A DNA stretch of 64,000 nt from Erigeron canadensis (Eukaryota > Streptophyta > Magnoliopsida > Asterales > Asteraceae): assembly GCF_010389155.1 (NCBI RefSeq), contig NC_057767.1, positions 4,881,765 to 4,945,764 of the forward strand. Direction: 5' to 3'. How positions within the stretch are numbered: the first letter of the stretch is position 1; the number at the start of each line of letters is the position of its first letter. Made by a program: the position numbers and the translations under genes. The notes beneath the pieces are model-generated. The model was not told the DNA's origin. It searched no databases and saw nothing but the letters and a program-made list of their open reading frames with translations. This document shows, in pieces, positions 29,650-42,180 of the stretch.

Positions 29650-32355
29650 GGATGGATAGAGGAGGGAAAAAGGAGCAATAAGGGGTTTTTTTTGGTGGAA
29701 TCTTATGGCATCGAGTTGTTCAAGCTTTACCACAACTTCTGTCATCGATGGGCGAGTTTTTGGTTCGGGGCTAAGGCATGTGAGGGCTAACTGAGCGATT
29801 TTCCCTGCAGCCTTTGATGGGTATCTTCCTTCAAGTCGTGAGTCCATAACATTCTTTAATTTCCTTACGTCAGCTAGGTATGGCTTGACCCAGTCACACA
29901 GATTTCGTCGATTCGCTGGCCGTTGATTGTCAAGTGCTCGCATTCCTGTTAACATTTCAACCAACACACTTCCAAAACCATAGACGTCGCTCTTCACATA
30001 CAAATGACCTGTAAATAAGAGCAAAAGTACTTAGATTGCTTACAAGCGTGCAATGGATATTGGTTTCGTTTTATTTTGCACAAGATGAATTCTGAGGTTC
30101 CACCAATCAAACATATAGCCCTAAATGATGTCATTTGCAATAAGGACTCAAATTACCTGTAGCAATATACTCGGGAGCAGCATAGCCATAGGTTCCCATA
30201 ACACGTGTTGTTACGTGTGATTGACTAGCAGATGGACCAAGTTTAGCGAGCCCGAAGTCAGATAGCTTGGCATTGTAAGACTGGCCGAAGCAAGAACAGA
30301 TAAATGTCATCCAAACTGAGAAACACAAAGAGATCATAATCATGAGCACATTAATAACACAACTTACTCCGTCTAGCAATATATTTGATGCCTTGAAGTC
30401 TCTGTAGATAACTTGCTTCTTGGAAGTGTGCAAGAATGCTAATGCCCGAGCTCCTCCTATTGAAATCTTGAGCCGAATATTCCATGGAAGTGGTTGAACA
30501 GTAGAACCTCCTGCGAAATACAGATAACATTAAGATTCTATCCAAAATATCATGACATATTTTTTATTTCTCACTGTTACTTATGTTATTTTATCACTAC
30601 TACTTTATAGAAATTATCACACTCTCTCTCCTAACATTTTTCAATACTCTCTCCCATAAAAATATCTCCATGCGAAATTACCATTCTACCCTTAATTAAT
30701 TAATTAATTTTTTCTTTTTTATTCATTAATTTAAACATCTTCACTTAAAATACCTATAATACCCCTAATGAAATAATTTACAACATAGACCTATCAACTC
30801 CTAAAATAATAACCACACTGGCACCATCCTTTGCGCCACCACCACCACTACCACCCACCGCCACCACCACACCGCTGCCAACACCACACTGCCGTTACCA
30901 CCACCGTCACCGCATTGCGTGGGTGAAATGCTAGTCCTAACATAATATGGACAAGCCGCATTGCCGTTAGGTAAATGATGATTTTAGCAACATCTTCAAT
31001 GGTTCTTACTTCCAAATAAATGTTTTTCCAAGCTTCCTTTTTGCATAAACTCGTATACAAGTAGCAACTCTCTATCCTCATAACAATATCCCAATAGTTT
31101 CACAAGATTCGGATGAGAAAGCATTCCAAGAAACTCCACTTCCTTCTGCTCGAATGGACCATGAAAATAAAAATCATTAGCATCCGAGACCATGTCAAAA
31201 ACTTATGCCCTAAATAAAAGTTAAGACATTACTGCACAAATTTATAGCAGCATGCTCTTAAATCACAAAGTTGTAATACACACTTTTGGTATGTACTGCA
31301 TTAAAGGTGCAAGACAAGGGTCGTTGTGTTGGGCCATACATGTCATTTTTTCTTATGGGTCAACCCACACAACTGTATGCATCAAAAGTTGACTTTGGGT
31401 GATTTTCATCTGTTCGGGCCATTTTTGCCATTGTGCTATTTTTCTAATGGATTTAGTTGTAGAGTTATGTATGCTCTATGTTTAAGGGTTTTTCCTTCAG
31501 ATCAGTTCTGCATTTGTTGTTCGAGTTGGGGATGCCAAAGCCCCATCATCCATCTTGAAAACCTTATAAGTGAGATTGGCAGTGTCTTAAAAAATTTTAA
31601 GTTGTTTTAAGAACTTTTTAATACAGCGAGAAATAAATGCTGATAAACGAAAATTGTAACTTGAGTTTGACTTAAGTTAAAACATTTAAATATACAATCA
31701 TCCATTGCAATATGTATTATGGAAAGAAAAAAAATTCATCAAAATTTATTCGAAATGATTCAGTTTATAATAAGGGTAACCGACACCAATATAAAAACGT
31801 CTTCAAGATTAAATTCGCCGCATCGCGCGAGTATTCTTCTAATAATCATTAGTAGATAGTGTAATGTAATCAGGGTTTGCTTGACTTGTACTTAAGCCTC
31901 CTTATGGCTTCATGTCATAATTAATGAAAATTATCATTCACCAAATTCTTTCTATTTTCTCATTATTAGAGTCCCAAATGAATGCAGTTGACAATGATGA
32001 AGCATTAGTTAATTACCTGCCATTCTTCCAATCCTTGCATGCTCCCAGAATTCAACTTTTTTACAGCAACTACATTATGTTTGGAACTGGAATCCAAATT
32101 GTCATCAAGCCAGGCTTTATAAACCTTTCCAAAACCACCTTCACCTAATACAGTATCACGTCGAAAATTTCTAGTAGCAGTTTTTAGTTCAGCAAAGGTA
32201 AATACCCTAAGATTGGGATGCGGCAATATCAAGCCATCTGGACGCACAGCATCACCGCCACTTACTGGTACTTTGCTGCTTGCTCCTGGTGATGCTATTG
32301 AGTCTGAAGTAGCGATGTTGATGGTGATCTGCGAAATGCCAGCTTTCATATACAA
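27988..32355 (-). CDS. PIX13-like RLCK-VII kinase fused in frame to a DUF4283/zinc-knuckle Gag-like protein
   Basis: Exons with GT/AG ends and compatible phases: 32017 upward (5' limit uncertain), 31010-31145, 30368-30510, 30157-30280 and 27988-30008. The kinase is complete: [18 protein letters not shown], a [11 protein letters not shown] block, [17 protein letters not shown] with the catalytic Asp, [28 protein letters not shown] and KSDVYGFG. It matches RLCK subfamily VII (PIX13/PBL type), cytoplasmic kinases acting below immune receptors. In the last exon the frame does not stop after the kinase's usual end ([12 protein letters not shown]). It runs a further 570 or so codons through [10 protein letters not shown] (ATG at 29649) into a DUF4283 domain (about 28400-28700) and a CX2CX4HX4C knuckle, [14 protein letters not shown], at about 28054-28097. 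The first exon may be upstream: an acceptor-like TTCGCAG ends at 32329, and ATG 32355 is only the first in frame. The fusion is seen in sequence; one joined mRNA is inferred. Confidence 0.75.
30594..30934 (+). mobile_element. Non-autonomous Helitron in the kinase-fusion intron
   Basis: Starts TC after an A (30593) and ends CTAG before a T (30935), the Helitron insertion pattern. A GC-rich imperfect hairpin (CACCGCATTGCGTGGGTG) lies just before the end. About 341 bases with no coding capacity. It sits between the second and third recognised kinase exons. Confidence 0.6.
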
Positions 32356-33311
32356 AAAATATTAGGTAAAATTATATGATCAAAATTTCAAAAGATATCA
32401 TAGAACTTAATTTTAGGAAATTGTGCCCCAATTTGTTAATAACGATCATGACCAAACATAAATAAATAAATTGTAAATTGGTAAGCTCTTTGACCTTGGG
32501 GTATTCAACCAGGGTTTGAGTCCCACCTCTTGCTAGAATAGATTGCCATTTAGAAAAGAAATTTTTTAATCTGGTTTTCGATATGAATTTGAATTCCATC
32601 TTTTCCCAAGAATTTCACAAGTCTGTTTATTTTTATATTCATCCTATTCTACTTCAATCTATAAATCTCTTTTTCTTCATATAAGATTATTCTTTCATTT
32701 TCGTAATGAATGGATCTGTTTGTATATTCAAGTGGCATTTCTTCTCCGATTATATGAGTTCTGATCAGATATAACAATAGCAGGTATATTATATCAAAAT
32801 ATGATTTTGAAAACATATCATTGACATTATTATGTATGTTTTTATCATCTTTGATCATCTGTAAGTCTAGAACTAACCAATTGTACTTGATTCTGAAAAG
32901 TGTAGTATATGTATAAGGGTTTCCTTTAGTTTCTTTTATTCGTATTTTACTAAGTCTAATTGTATGTTTGATGTTGAAGAGGGTACGTAGTATGAGAGTT
33001 CTCGGGTTTCACTGGGTTGCTTCCATAGCTCTCTTAATCAAAGTTTGAACCACTTACTGCTGATTTTAAAAGTTGTCTTAGCAACCCCAATCGTTTTTCT
33101 CTTTCTCACGACTTCTGTGTCGTTTCGAGTTACAAATTAATTTTTTAATGAATGTCATTGTTATGGATTGATATTAATATATCCATCATATCTAATATTG
33201 TTAGAAGATCCTTGGAACCATATAAAGGTGATTGAGTTGGAGAAGTGGGTAAATTTTGAAAAAAAAAACTTTAGTGGGTATTACTTTTGGTTCCTTACTA
33301 ATATGTCGTCA
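32356..33311. other. Upstream flank of the PIX13-like gene
   Basis: Probably holds the first exon and promoter of the fusion gene, not resolved. A tRNA-like patch at 32478-32530 (B-box-like GGGTTTGAGTCCCACC) may be a short SINE. Confidence 0.35.
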
Positions 33312-33405
33312 TTTTACAAGAAGTTAAGTAAATAACACCCAATGCCGTCTTCCATGGGTTTTGAGTCCCAATACCTCGACGGTGTATGGGGGAGGTTGAG
33401 ATGTA
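33312..33405 (-). mobile_element. SINE 3' fragment
   Basis: Reverse complement of the 3' part of the SINE at 40787-41024: shares 'ccgtcttccatgggttttgag' like words, 'acctcgacggt' and a GTAA-rich end. 5' truncated. Confidence 0.6.
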
Positions 33406-33690
33406 GACAACATTTGCAAAATACTTCAAACTTTAACTCTGTTGATAATTTGTGTTTTGTTTTGCCGATTTGAAGATTGATGTTCTATTGTGTCATCAAC
33501 AAACAAGTATTATAGTGATAACTTGGTTAATTGCCATTGTTACTTTTATTATTTTGTTAAGGTTTACTTTCTCTACAGACTACAGGGACGAGATCACAAT
33601 TGTGGTTAAATTCATTGATACAACCCTAGCCATGGGTTATTATAATTCAAGCTGCAACAATATGATAGCATCCATCTAATAAAGGTGACG

Positions 33691-35365
33691 TGTTGGAATA
33701 AACATGATTCGATTCGAGTGATAAAACATCCTCAATCGTCCTGTGGAACTTGTAAGAGCATAAAGCATAATTGCTATTGATTTCGGGTTCCCATAACAAG
33801 ATGATTGAGTAATAATGGGATGAATTCGGCTGATGTTATGCACGAATTAGATGAGGAAGACACACGAAAATTAGTAAGGGATTAGTGTCTCATTAACCTT
33901 AACTTAGGGTTTATGACTCTCTATTTATAATGAGAGTAGTTACACATTCAACCCCTTTGGTGTTTAATGTGTGTAACATTAGTCCTCATAGTTCCAATCA
34001 TCTAATGGGAAACCCTATACTACGATTCTAAGAGTAAATAAGCCCATTATATATTTACTAGACATAGGGATTTCAGTTACCGTCAATTATCATATCATGA
34101 ATGATACATGATCAGTGATGGTCACACTAACGTGGTTCCAACATTCTCCCACTTGACCAAGCGATCATTTATCTATGAGTATTCAGTAAGTCCGGAATAA
34201 TACTCATTTTGTTTTAAACCGAAATCATAGCCAATAAGTACAGTCGTAGAGAAGAACATCAACTCAGGACCCCCACTAGTCAAACTATGACTCAAATTTA
34301 GAACTAATAAGCAATGATCAATTGACTAAGACAAATTTTGTTATATAATGTCTTTACACTATTATGAGCTCGAAGTGTAACTAATAGACAAACAAAATCT
34401 GAATAAGGAGGAAAAATTTTCATTAACATAATAATAATGACCAATAAGTACAACATGCTATCATAATTAGTCTTTTAGTAAGCCTCATCTTCGACACGTG
34501 TCCTACGAAGATTTTAGGAGGAAGACCTTCGGTCATTGGATCCATTAGCATATTTATGTGTACTTATGTACTCAATACAAAGAACATTTTTCTCAATCCG
34601 TTCACGTAACAGATACTTTGTATCGAGATACATCTCAGCGCCAGTTGAACTGTTACTGTTCAAAAATTACGGTAGCTGAGTTATCACAGTAAAACTTCAA
34701 TGGTCTAAGAATAAAGTTGACGACTTTCGAGTCCACTAACCAGGTTCTTTAACATCTCATGACATGAAATTATGAACGTTCAGACATCATGGTAGAAGTT
34801 GCAGTCAGTTTCTACTTATGACTTTGTCAAAAGATAGTTTTGCCAGCTAATCATAAGTATACATCCAGAAGTAGATTTCTTATTGGAATTAGAACATCCC
34901 ACTACTTTTAAGTTGACACCTATTCTATAAGTTTAGTATGTAGTCTTTGATCCTTTGTAGATATCATAGAACCTTTTAGCCGCTTTTCAGTGTGCTATTA
35001 TGGGATTAAAAAAGTTAACTCCCAAGCATACCGGTAATGCAAACGATATCTAAACGAGTACAGACCTGAGTGTACGTAATGCTCTTAACTACTTACGAGT
35101 AAGGTATCATCCTCATTTGCTACTTATTAATCTCAATGTTCGGACTTCGGAAACAATCACATACGTATCCTTTTACTAATAGATCTATAATGGGTGTGTA
35201 GTGTTGCAAGTTATTGCGTTCTAAGATGTGTTCAATATAAGTGTTTTGAGAAAGAACTAGAACATCATTACGCCTATCCCAATGTATTTCAATACCTATG
35301 ACATAAGAGGCATCACTGAGATCTTTTAGAACATCATTACGCCTATCCCAATGCTTATTCTCCAC
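33691..35365 (-). mobile_element. Ty1/Copia (TNT1-like) 3' fragment with 3' LTR
   Basis: Read on the minus strand. An LTR at 33691-34143 (453 bases) has TGTTGGAA and TTCCAACA ends and is preceded by the purine tract GTCAAGTGGGAGAA. Upstream of it (35365-35120) is a reverse-transcriptase C-terminal piece, [24 protein letters not shown]. The rest is degenerate. 5' LTR, gag and integrase are missing. Confidence 0.78.
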
Positions 35366-38170
35366 AACAAAATGGGGTTGTGGAAAGGAAACATAGGCAC
35401 TTGCTTAATGTAGCAAGAGCCCTTATGTTTCAAGGGAGGTTGCCTACTTATTTTTGGGTTAAGTGTATTCTTACTGCCACTTATTTGATTAACAGGTTGC
35501 CCTCATTTGTTCTCTCTGGAAGATCTCCCTATGAAGTAATCTTTAAAAGTCCCCCTAGTTTGTCCATTTAAGAGTATTTAGATTTCTTTGTTTCTCAACT
35601 ATCTTAAACAATAATGATAAGTTTTCGATCTAATAAGTGCATTCTCATAGGCTACTCAAATGAAAAAAAGGGTTACAAACTATTTAATCTTGACAATAAA
35701 ATCACTTTGTTTTCAAGAAATGTTAGATTCTATGAAAATGTCTTTCCCTTTCTTAAGAAAAATAAAGCTCAAGATGAAGCTCCTCTGGAAAATCACTTGC
35801 AACCTCTTAATTATGTTTTTATTGACAATAATCATCCAAATACAATTGTGTCCAATTATCATTCAGAAGGTGATGGCAGACATGGAAGTCCCTCTGGTAG
35901 CAATCTTGATGCTGCTAGGGATAACCAACAGTCAGTAACACCAATTGATGATATTTATGACTCTGAGGACAATCTAATTGATGAACCTTCAATTGAAAAT
36001 CATGATATACAAATTCATAGGGATGATCAACATATTGACTTTGAACCTAAAAGGTCTAATAAAACCCTCAAGATCCATAAAAAGTATGAGGACTTTGTGC
36101 TTGGTGGTAAGACCAAACACAACATTGCCAACTTTGTTCGTTATTCTAAATTAAATTCTGAGAATGCTTGTTTTGTGGCTAACTTAAACAAACTGTATGA
36201 AGCTTCTTCTTATCATGAAGCTTGTAAGAACCCCTTATGGGTTGATGCCATGAATTCTGAAATGGAAGCCCTTTTATAGAAATGGGACTTGGGAGCTCAC
36301 TGATCTTCCACCCAAAAGACAACCCATTGGTTGTAAATGGGTCTATAAGATTAAGTATAAGTCCACTGGTGAAGTGGATAGATATAAGGCTAGGTTTGTT
36401 GTCAAAGGCTATTCTCAAAGAGTGGGGATTGATTTTGATGAGACTTTCTCCCCTGTAGTTAAAATGGTTACCATTAGATGTCTTATTTTTGTTGATGTTT
36501 CTAGTAAATGGCCTATTTATCAACTTGACATTAATAATGCCTTTCTTTATGGTGATCTTGATGAAGATGTGTATATGCTTCCACCTCTTGGGTATCTTTC
36601 TGATTCTGGTTCTAAAGTATGCAACCTAGTTAAGTCTTTATATGGACTTAAACAAGCCCCTGGGAAATGAAATGAGAAACTTACATGTGCTTTACATGAA
36701 AATGGTTTTATACAAAGTAGAAGTAATTACTCCTTGTATACTAAGAATATTGATAAGGTGTTTGTTGCCATCCTTGTTTATGTTGATGATATTATTATAA
36801 CTGGAAATTGTGAAAAGGAAATTGATAATTGCAAGTCTTTCTTGAGATCTAAATTTTCTATTAAGGATTTAAGGAAGTTAAGATATTTCCTTGGTATTGA
36901 GGTTATAGATACTAATGATGGTATTTATATGTCTTAAAGGAAATATTGCCTTGATCTTATTTATGAGTTTGGGCTTCTTGGATGTAAGCCATCTCAAACC
37001 CCTATTGAATCTAATCTTGATCTTTCATCCAAAGATAATTCTGACAGACCACTGGAAAACATCACTGGTTATCAAAAGATGGTTGGTAAGCTTATTTATT
37101 TAACTTTAACTAGGCCTAACATTGCCTATGCAGTTCATATTCTTAGCCAATTCATGCATTACCCTTATGAGTCACACCTTAAACTTGCATTGAGGGGTTT
37201 AAGGTATCTCAAAGGGTCACCAAGTAGGGGTATTCACTTTAGAAGTGATACTTCTCTTATACTTAAAACCTTTGTTGACTCTGATTGGTCCAAGAAATCC
37301 ACTACCAAAAAGAGTATCTCTGGATACAATTTCTTTATAGGTGGTTGCCTCATTTCTTGGAAAAGCAAGAAGCAACCTACCATCTCTAAACCCTCTGTAG
37401 AGGCAGAATTCAAAGCCCTTGCTAATGTTACTTGTGAGATAATCTGAGTTCTTAAGATTTTAAAGGATCTTGGCATACATTATAAGTGTCCTGTTGAGAT
37501 TTTCTGTGATAGTAAGGCAGCAATACAAATTGCTGCCAACCCTGTGTTTCATGAAAAAACCAAACATTTTGAGTTAGATTTGTTTTTTTCTAGAGAGAAA
37601 GTTAATCTTGGAGTTATAGAAATTGTTAAGGTAACTTCAAAAAACAATGTTGCTGACATATTCACTAAAGGATTACCTCAGGCTCAACATAAGGCTCTTT
37701 GTGATAAGCTGGGTCTTTTTGACATCTTCCATATTTAAGTTGTGTGTGTGGGGTTGAAATAACAACTTAAAATAGTAATTGTCTAACTTAGGACATTTGG
37801 TGCAGATATATGAAGATAGAGGGACTATTTATGGACAAAGGAACAAGCTAAGCTGGAAGGACTGCTTTCGTAACAAGATAAAGAAGGAGGGAGAAAAATG
37901 AATATATTTTGCCTTTATATACCAACAACCTAGGACCTAGGGTTGCTAACATTCTCTGTCATATTTAGTCGTTATTCTTGATTTCTGACCGTTGTCATTC
38001 TTGTTTCATTTCCTGTAAACGATATGAGAGAGTTTGTTCAAATTTTCCTTTTGTGGTATTTTGTTTAAAACCTTTTAAGTTATTTCAATGAATAAAGTAT
38101 CAGTAGTTTAGTTATATCCTTGTTTATATATTTACAATCTTTATATTTATTATCTCAAATCTATATTTCA
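35340..38170 (+). mobile_element. Ty1/Copia 3' half, degenerate, with 3' LTR
   Basis: Opens in the integrase core ([20 protein letters not shown]), then a linker frame (35614-36279), reverse transcriptase (ARFVVKGYSQ, DETFSPVVKM, YVDDIIITGN) and RNase H (ISWKSKKQPT, SVEAEFKAL, FCDSKAAIQIA, DIFTKGLPQ). Several stops and frame breaks interrupt it (near 35570, 36280, 36668, 36936, 37446). The 3' LTR, 37755-38170, has TGAAATA...TATTTCA tips, a TATATA near 37916 and AATAAA near 38092. The 5' LTR and gag are absent; the element begins abruptly against the opposed Copia fragment. Confidence 0.85.
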
Positions 38171-38325
38171 TCTAAAACAAACAGCATAAAATCATTCTGA
38201 GTCAAATTTTAGTAGCACGACATAATGTCCAGAAGTAATAATTCGATTAATATTTGCGTATATATGATTTATTTATTTATAGAAGAAAAGAAATACTATC
38301 AACATTTAGATTTAACCAACTCCAC

Positions 38326-38575
38326 TTAGGTGGGTTGGCCAGGGGTATCTTCTAAATCTACTATGTAGGCCCCGGAGGTGAGTTTTCCCCAAGGTCTCGG
38401 GTTCGAGTCTTGGGTTTTTCATCTCAAGGTATTTTCCATGAGGAGGGCCGGATGGGGTTGGAGGTCCAGCGATTTGTTGGTTAAAATTACCTTGAACACG
38501 TGGTTTGGGGACAATTTATAGACTCTAGTAGGTTAAGGACCTACGTGATATTGTTACGACCACGAAGTTTTAAAT
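38326..38575 (+). mobile_element. tRNA-derived SINE
   Basis: A tRNA-like head with an A-box-like GGTTGGCCAGGGG and a B-box GGGTTCGAGTCTT, then an unrelated body. No clear target duplication, so the ends are approximate. Confidence 0.55.
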
Positions 38576-38639
38576 ACCTTAAAATTATGTATATATTTGT
38601 ATTGGTACGTGTAACTATAGACTAACTAATTAAAAATAT

Positions 38640-39791
38640 CTACACACATAAATGAGGAACTTCAATACCTGAGTTTTCACCACAAGAGATTAGAGAACCT
38701 GATTTTTCATCAGGGGAGGTTGAAATACCTAAGTTTTCACCAGAGGAGCTAAAGGGAAACGCATTAAATATTCTTCCAAATAACTTCTTGCTTGAAATTT
38801 GCAACCAACTATTGGTTTTATGTTGCGAGTACAAAACAGATTGAGCCAGTAGAGATTCAAGACTAAAGACAACCTCAGTCATGGTAGGACGGTGATTTGG
38901 ATAGTTATTTAAGCATCTTTCAGCTATCCGAGCAAACCCTTTTAAACATTTTGGAGATATCTCATTTCGTATACCTAAATAAACTATTTGCTTTAAGTTT
39001 CCTTCTTTAATTGATTCTTGCACCCATGTTGCTAGGCCACGTTCAAATCTCTCGTCCAATGGTCGCTTTTGACACAAAATTTCAAACAGTACCACCCCAA
39101 AAGCATACACATCAGACTTCCTTGTCAACTTTCCCGTAGCAAAATAATTTGGATCAATATACCCAAAAGTGCCTTTAACAAGTGTGTAGACATTAGTGGA
39201 TGGTTGATTTGTTGGACCTATTTTAGCCAACCCAAAATCAGAAATTTTTGCCGCCCGACTTTCATGTAACAAAATATTCGAGCTCTTGACATCTCTATGT
39301 ATAACACCAATATCAATACCTGTACCAGTGTGAAGGTAATCTAAGCCACGAGCCGCACCTATGCTAATCTTGAGTCGATCAAGCCAAGAAAGAGGGGTAT
39401 GGAGTTTATGTAGATGATCTTCAAGTGTCCCGTGGGGCATGTATTCATACACAAGGATCATTTCTTTTTCATAATTACAGTAACCAATTAAAGACACCAA
39501 ATGAGCATGACGCAACTTGGAAAGCGTTTCAACTTCTACCCAGAACTCCGTCGCACCTTGATCTGACATCAAATCCATCCTTTTGATTGCAACATCAACA
39601 TGGGTTGTTCCTATCCTTATATTGCCTTTGTATACTTTCCCAAAACCTCCTTTCCCAACTACTAATGATTCACTAAAATTATCTGTCGCTAATAGAATTT
39701 CATCAAACTTGAATTGACAACAGCGTTGTGGCAATCTAGCAGAGGAGGTGGATGCTTCATACTGTTTTCCGTTGCCACTATCGGTAAACAT
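38640..39791 (-). CDS. FERONIA/CrRLK1L-type receptor-like cytoplasmic kinase, copy 3
   Basis: Single exon, 383 codons. The kinase domain (about residues 37-315) has [35 protein letters not shown] and the shared DPN motif. The CC pair (PQRCCQFKF) precedes the domain. The repeat tail is short, about three 10-residue units (SGENLGISTS and variants), ending EVPHLCV. The ATG is at the same place as in the other copies. A leader acceptor (TTTCTAG) at 39875 and a GTAAGT donor at 41270 suggest a 1.4-kb leader intron carrying a SINE. No membrane or extracellular part. Probably active. Confidence 0.92.
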   Translation of the reverse strand: MFTDSGNGKQYEASTSSARLPQRCCQFKFDEILLATDNFSESLVVGKGGFGKVYKGNIRIGTTHVDVAIKRMDLMSDQGATEFWVEVETLSKLRHAHLVSLIGYCNYEKEMILVYEYMPHGTLEDHLHKLHTPLSWLDRLKISIGAARGLDYLHTGTGIDIGVIHRDVKSSNILLHESRAAKISDFGLAKIGPTNQPSTNVYTLVKGTFGYIDPNYFATGKLTRKSDVYAFGVVLFEILCQKRPLDERFERGLATWVQESIKEGNLKQIVYLGIRNEISPKCLKGFARIAERCLNNYPNHRPTMTEVVFSLESLLAQSVLYSQHKTNSWLQISSKKLFGRIFNAFPFSSSGENLGISTSPDEKSGSLISCGENSGIEVPHLCV

Positions 39792-40489
39792 GATTGATTA
39801 TGGTAAGGATCGAAAGGCCTTTCCTTTTTTAATTAAGCAGAGGAAGATATTCTCTTTTAAAACCGGAGATCTTCCTAGAAATAGAGATGGACTTTCCATT
39901 AGTAAATATCTTATGACCAAATAGACATACATGTAAGCTGAACAATAACTCAAACAATATAACATGATCAAGATTTAGGTTGTGTTTGTTTCTTAAGATG
40001 TAAAATATTCTCATTTGATTTTAGGTCATGTATGCAGTTGAAGATGTGGCCAAAAGTCTGGAAGCCAAATAAATATAATAATAAAAACCAAATTATCGAA
40101 TTTATCTTTATAAAAAACAAGTTCATTATACTTTTGTACTAAAAAACAAAAATAACATCAATTTAACTAAATATTCATAAATTTATAAAGTTTTACACAA
40201 CTTTTAATACAACAATAATTGGACCCTATCTAGGCATAAGCCATGTACGGGAAAGTAGAATTGTAAAGAGTCTTACCTCTACCATAAAAATAAAGAGACT
40301 ACTTGACACCAACCTCCCGCCATAAAATGAGAGTGAAAGTGAACATGTGTGTTAAGTATGACCATAGATATCTTTACACAACTTTTGATGGTAACCTTAA
40401 CAACAACAACCACAACAAGATGCAATCTCTGCATGCGGAGTATGGGTAGAGCCGGTATCACATGGGGGCAAAGGGGGTCAATGCCCCCT

Positions 40490-40640
40490 CGAAATTTAGA
40501 TTTTGTCATGTATTTTAAAAATTTTTAATGGATTTTTAAAATTTTACTATAGATTTTTACCATGTTGCCACCTTTTAGATTTAATTTCCATGGATTTTTT
40601 AATTTTGCCAATTCTGAGATTTTTTTCTGGTAACGCCTAT
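40490..40640. repeat. Dispersed repeat, copy 2
   Basis: Second copy of the repeat at 3120-3265, same orientation. Preceded by 'gggggcaaagggggtcaatg', which may mark the end of the family. Confidence 0.5.
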
Positions 40641-40786
40641 GGGTATGGGAGAGGTGAGATATAGATAGTTTATTAGTTTTGCCTCTCCTCATTGCTAGAG
40701 AAACTACTTCCGTAACGACCTCCGTCCAAACGAGAAATAGCATGAGAGTGTAAATAGTTTAGCAACCATACCTAGCTACATTAAGA

Positions 40787-41024
40787 AGCAACATGGTTGG
40801 ATCAGTGGTAAACATCCTTGCCTCTGGAGAAAGAGTTCATGGGTTCAATCCTCATCCCATGTAAAGGTTGGAGGGCCTTTTTTACCATTTAGGTAGAAAC
40901 TGGAAGCAGCCTTTATACTTAGCTAGAGGTAAGGTCTGCCTATATCTTAACCTCCCCCATATACCGTCGAGGTATTAGGGCTCAAAACCCACGAAAGACG
41001 GCACTGAGGAGTTACTTACTTACT
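40787..41024 (+). mobile_element. tRNA-derived SINE with (TTAC)n end
   Basis: 238 bases with A-box-like TTGGATCAGTGGTAAAC and B-box GGGTTCAATCCTCAT, ending in ACTTACTTACT. Flanked by an exact 18-base duplication, TACCTAGCTACATTAAGA, at 40769-40786 and 41025-41042. Confidence 0.88.
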
Positions 41025-41506
41025 TACCTAGCTACATTAAGAGTATAGAAGAATAGCAAACATACAACATAGCACACTTAATCGCAAATCCAACGATACA
41101 TATTAACTAGGAACCCATTTGATATTAATCTCAATACAATAATTACAAATCTCAATATGATAAAACCAATACTTTTTATATTATAGATAATAACTATAAC
41201 TATAACTAATATTACTGAGTAGTTACCAAACTAACTTTAAAGAAAGAGCATATTAAGTGAGAAAACTTACAATAATAGTCCATCTTCAAGTCAAAGCCGG
41301 CGAAATGGGTGAGTGAAGGAAACAAGTATCTGCGGCAGTAGTGATTAATTCCAGAAGAGGGCAGAAAACACGTACAAGAAGAACAAGATTTATACCATGA
41401 AGATGAAATGTGAAAAGAATGAAGATAAAATATGCAATGTTGCTTATATATATAGATAGGAGTCAACGATTAACAGTCAACGAAATGATTGAAAGTAATA
41501 GTGATC

Positions 41507-42180
41507 AAGGGTGAGCAAAAATCGAATTGGAAAACCAAAAACCGAAAAAAACCGATAAAACCGAACCGAAAAAACCGAAAACCGAACGAAATCCATTGGT
41601 TTGGTTTTTGTTTTCCAAAAAGCGAACGAATCGGTTCGGTTTTCGGTTTCATATGTCAAAAAACCGATCAAAAACTGAACCGAACCGAAACCATTATATT
41701 TTAATCTATTTTATATTTATATCATATTACACTTATATTTATTACTTATAATTTGTAAATATGTTAATATATTTAAACTTTTTGTCTTTTTAGTGTACAA
41801 ATCTATATAAATTATATGTTTTAAATGAAAACGTACAATAAAATCAATTCGTTGTATAAAAGCTATATCAATTTAACACCTAAAAAGTATAATTAGTTAC
41901 TAAAAAGCATATATATATTTTAGTTTCTATATCATAGTTTTTTTGTTAACAATTGAAAATTAAATATATAACATCATAAACAAAAAAGTAAATTTTTAAA
42001 AAATAATAAAAAAAAACATAACAAAAACCGAAACCGATCCATACCGAACCCAAAAAAACGAAAAAACCGAACCGAACAAAAACCGAAACCAACGGTTTTG
42101 ATTTTCTAAAAACCGAATTGATCGGTTCAAAGATCGGTTTTAGCCAAAACCGATCCAAACCGATCCATACTCATCCCTAA
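41507..42180. mobile_element. hAT-type MITE with CCGAACCG subterminal repeats
   Basis: Begins AAGGGTGAGCA and ends TACTCATCCCTAA. Both subterminal regions are packed with ACCGAACCGA/TCGGTTCGG words in both orientations. Flanks TAGTGATC and TAGAGATA are an imperfect 8-base match. The open frames here are repeat-encoded. Confidence 0.6.

Larger units (their letters stand above)
39875..41270 (-). promoter_or_regulatory. Probable 5'-leader intron of kinase copy 3
   Basis: Donor GTAAGT at 41270-41265 follows the conserved untranslated block (41275-41500). The acceptor CTCTATTTCTAG ends at 39875. Compared with copy 1 (395 bases) the intron has grown by a SINE and the dispersed repeat at 40490. Inferred from homology. 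Confidence 0.45.

Noticed and set aside
38380..38420. Possible tRNA gene (GGGTTCGAGTC)
   Set aside because: Only the promoter-like boxes are present; better explained as a SINE head.
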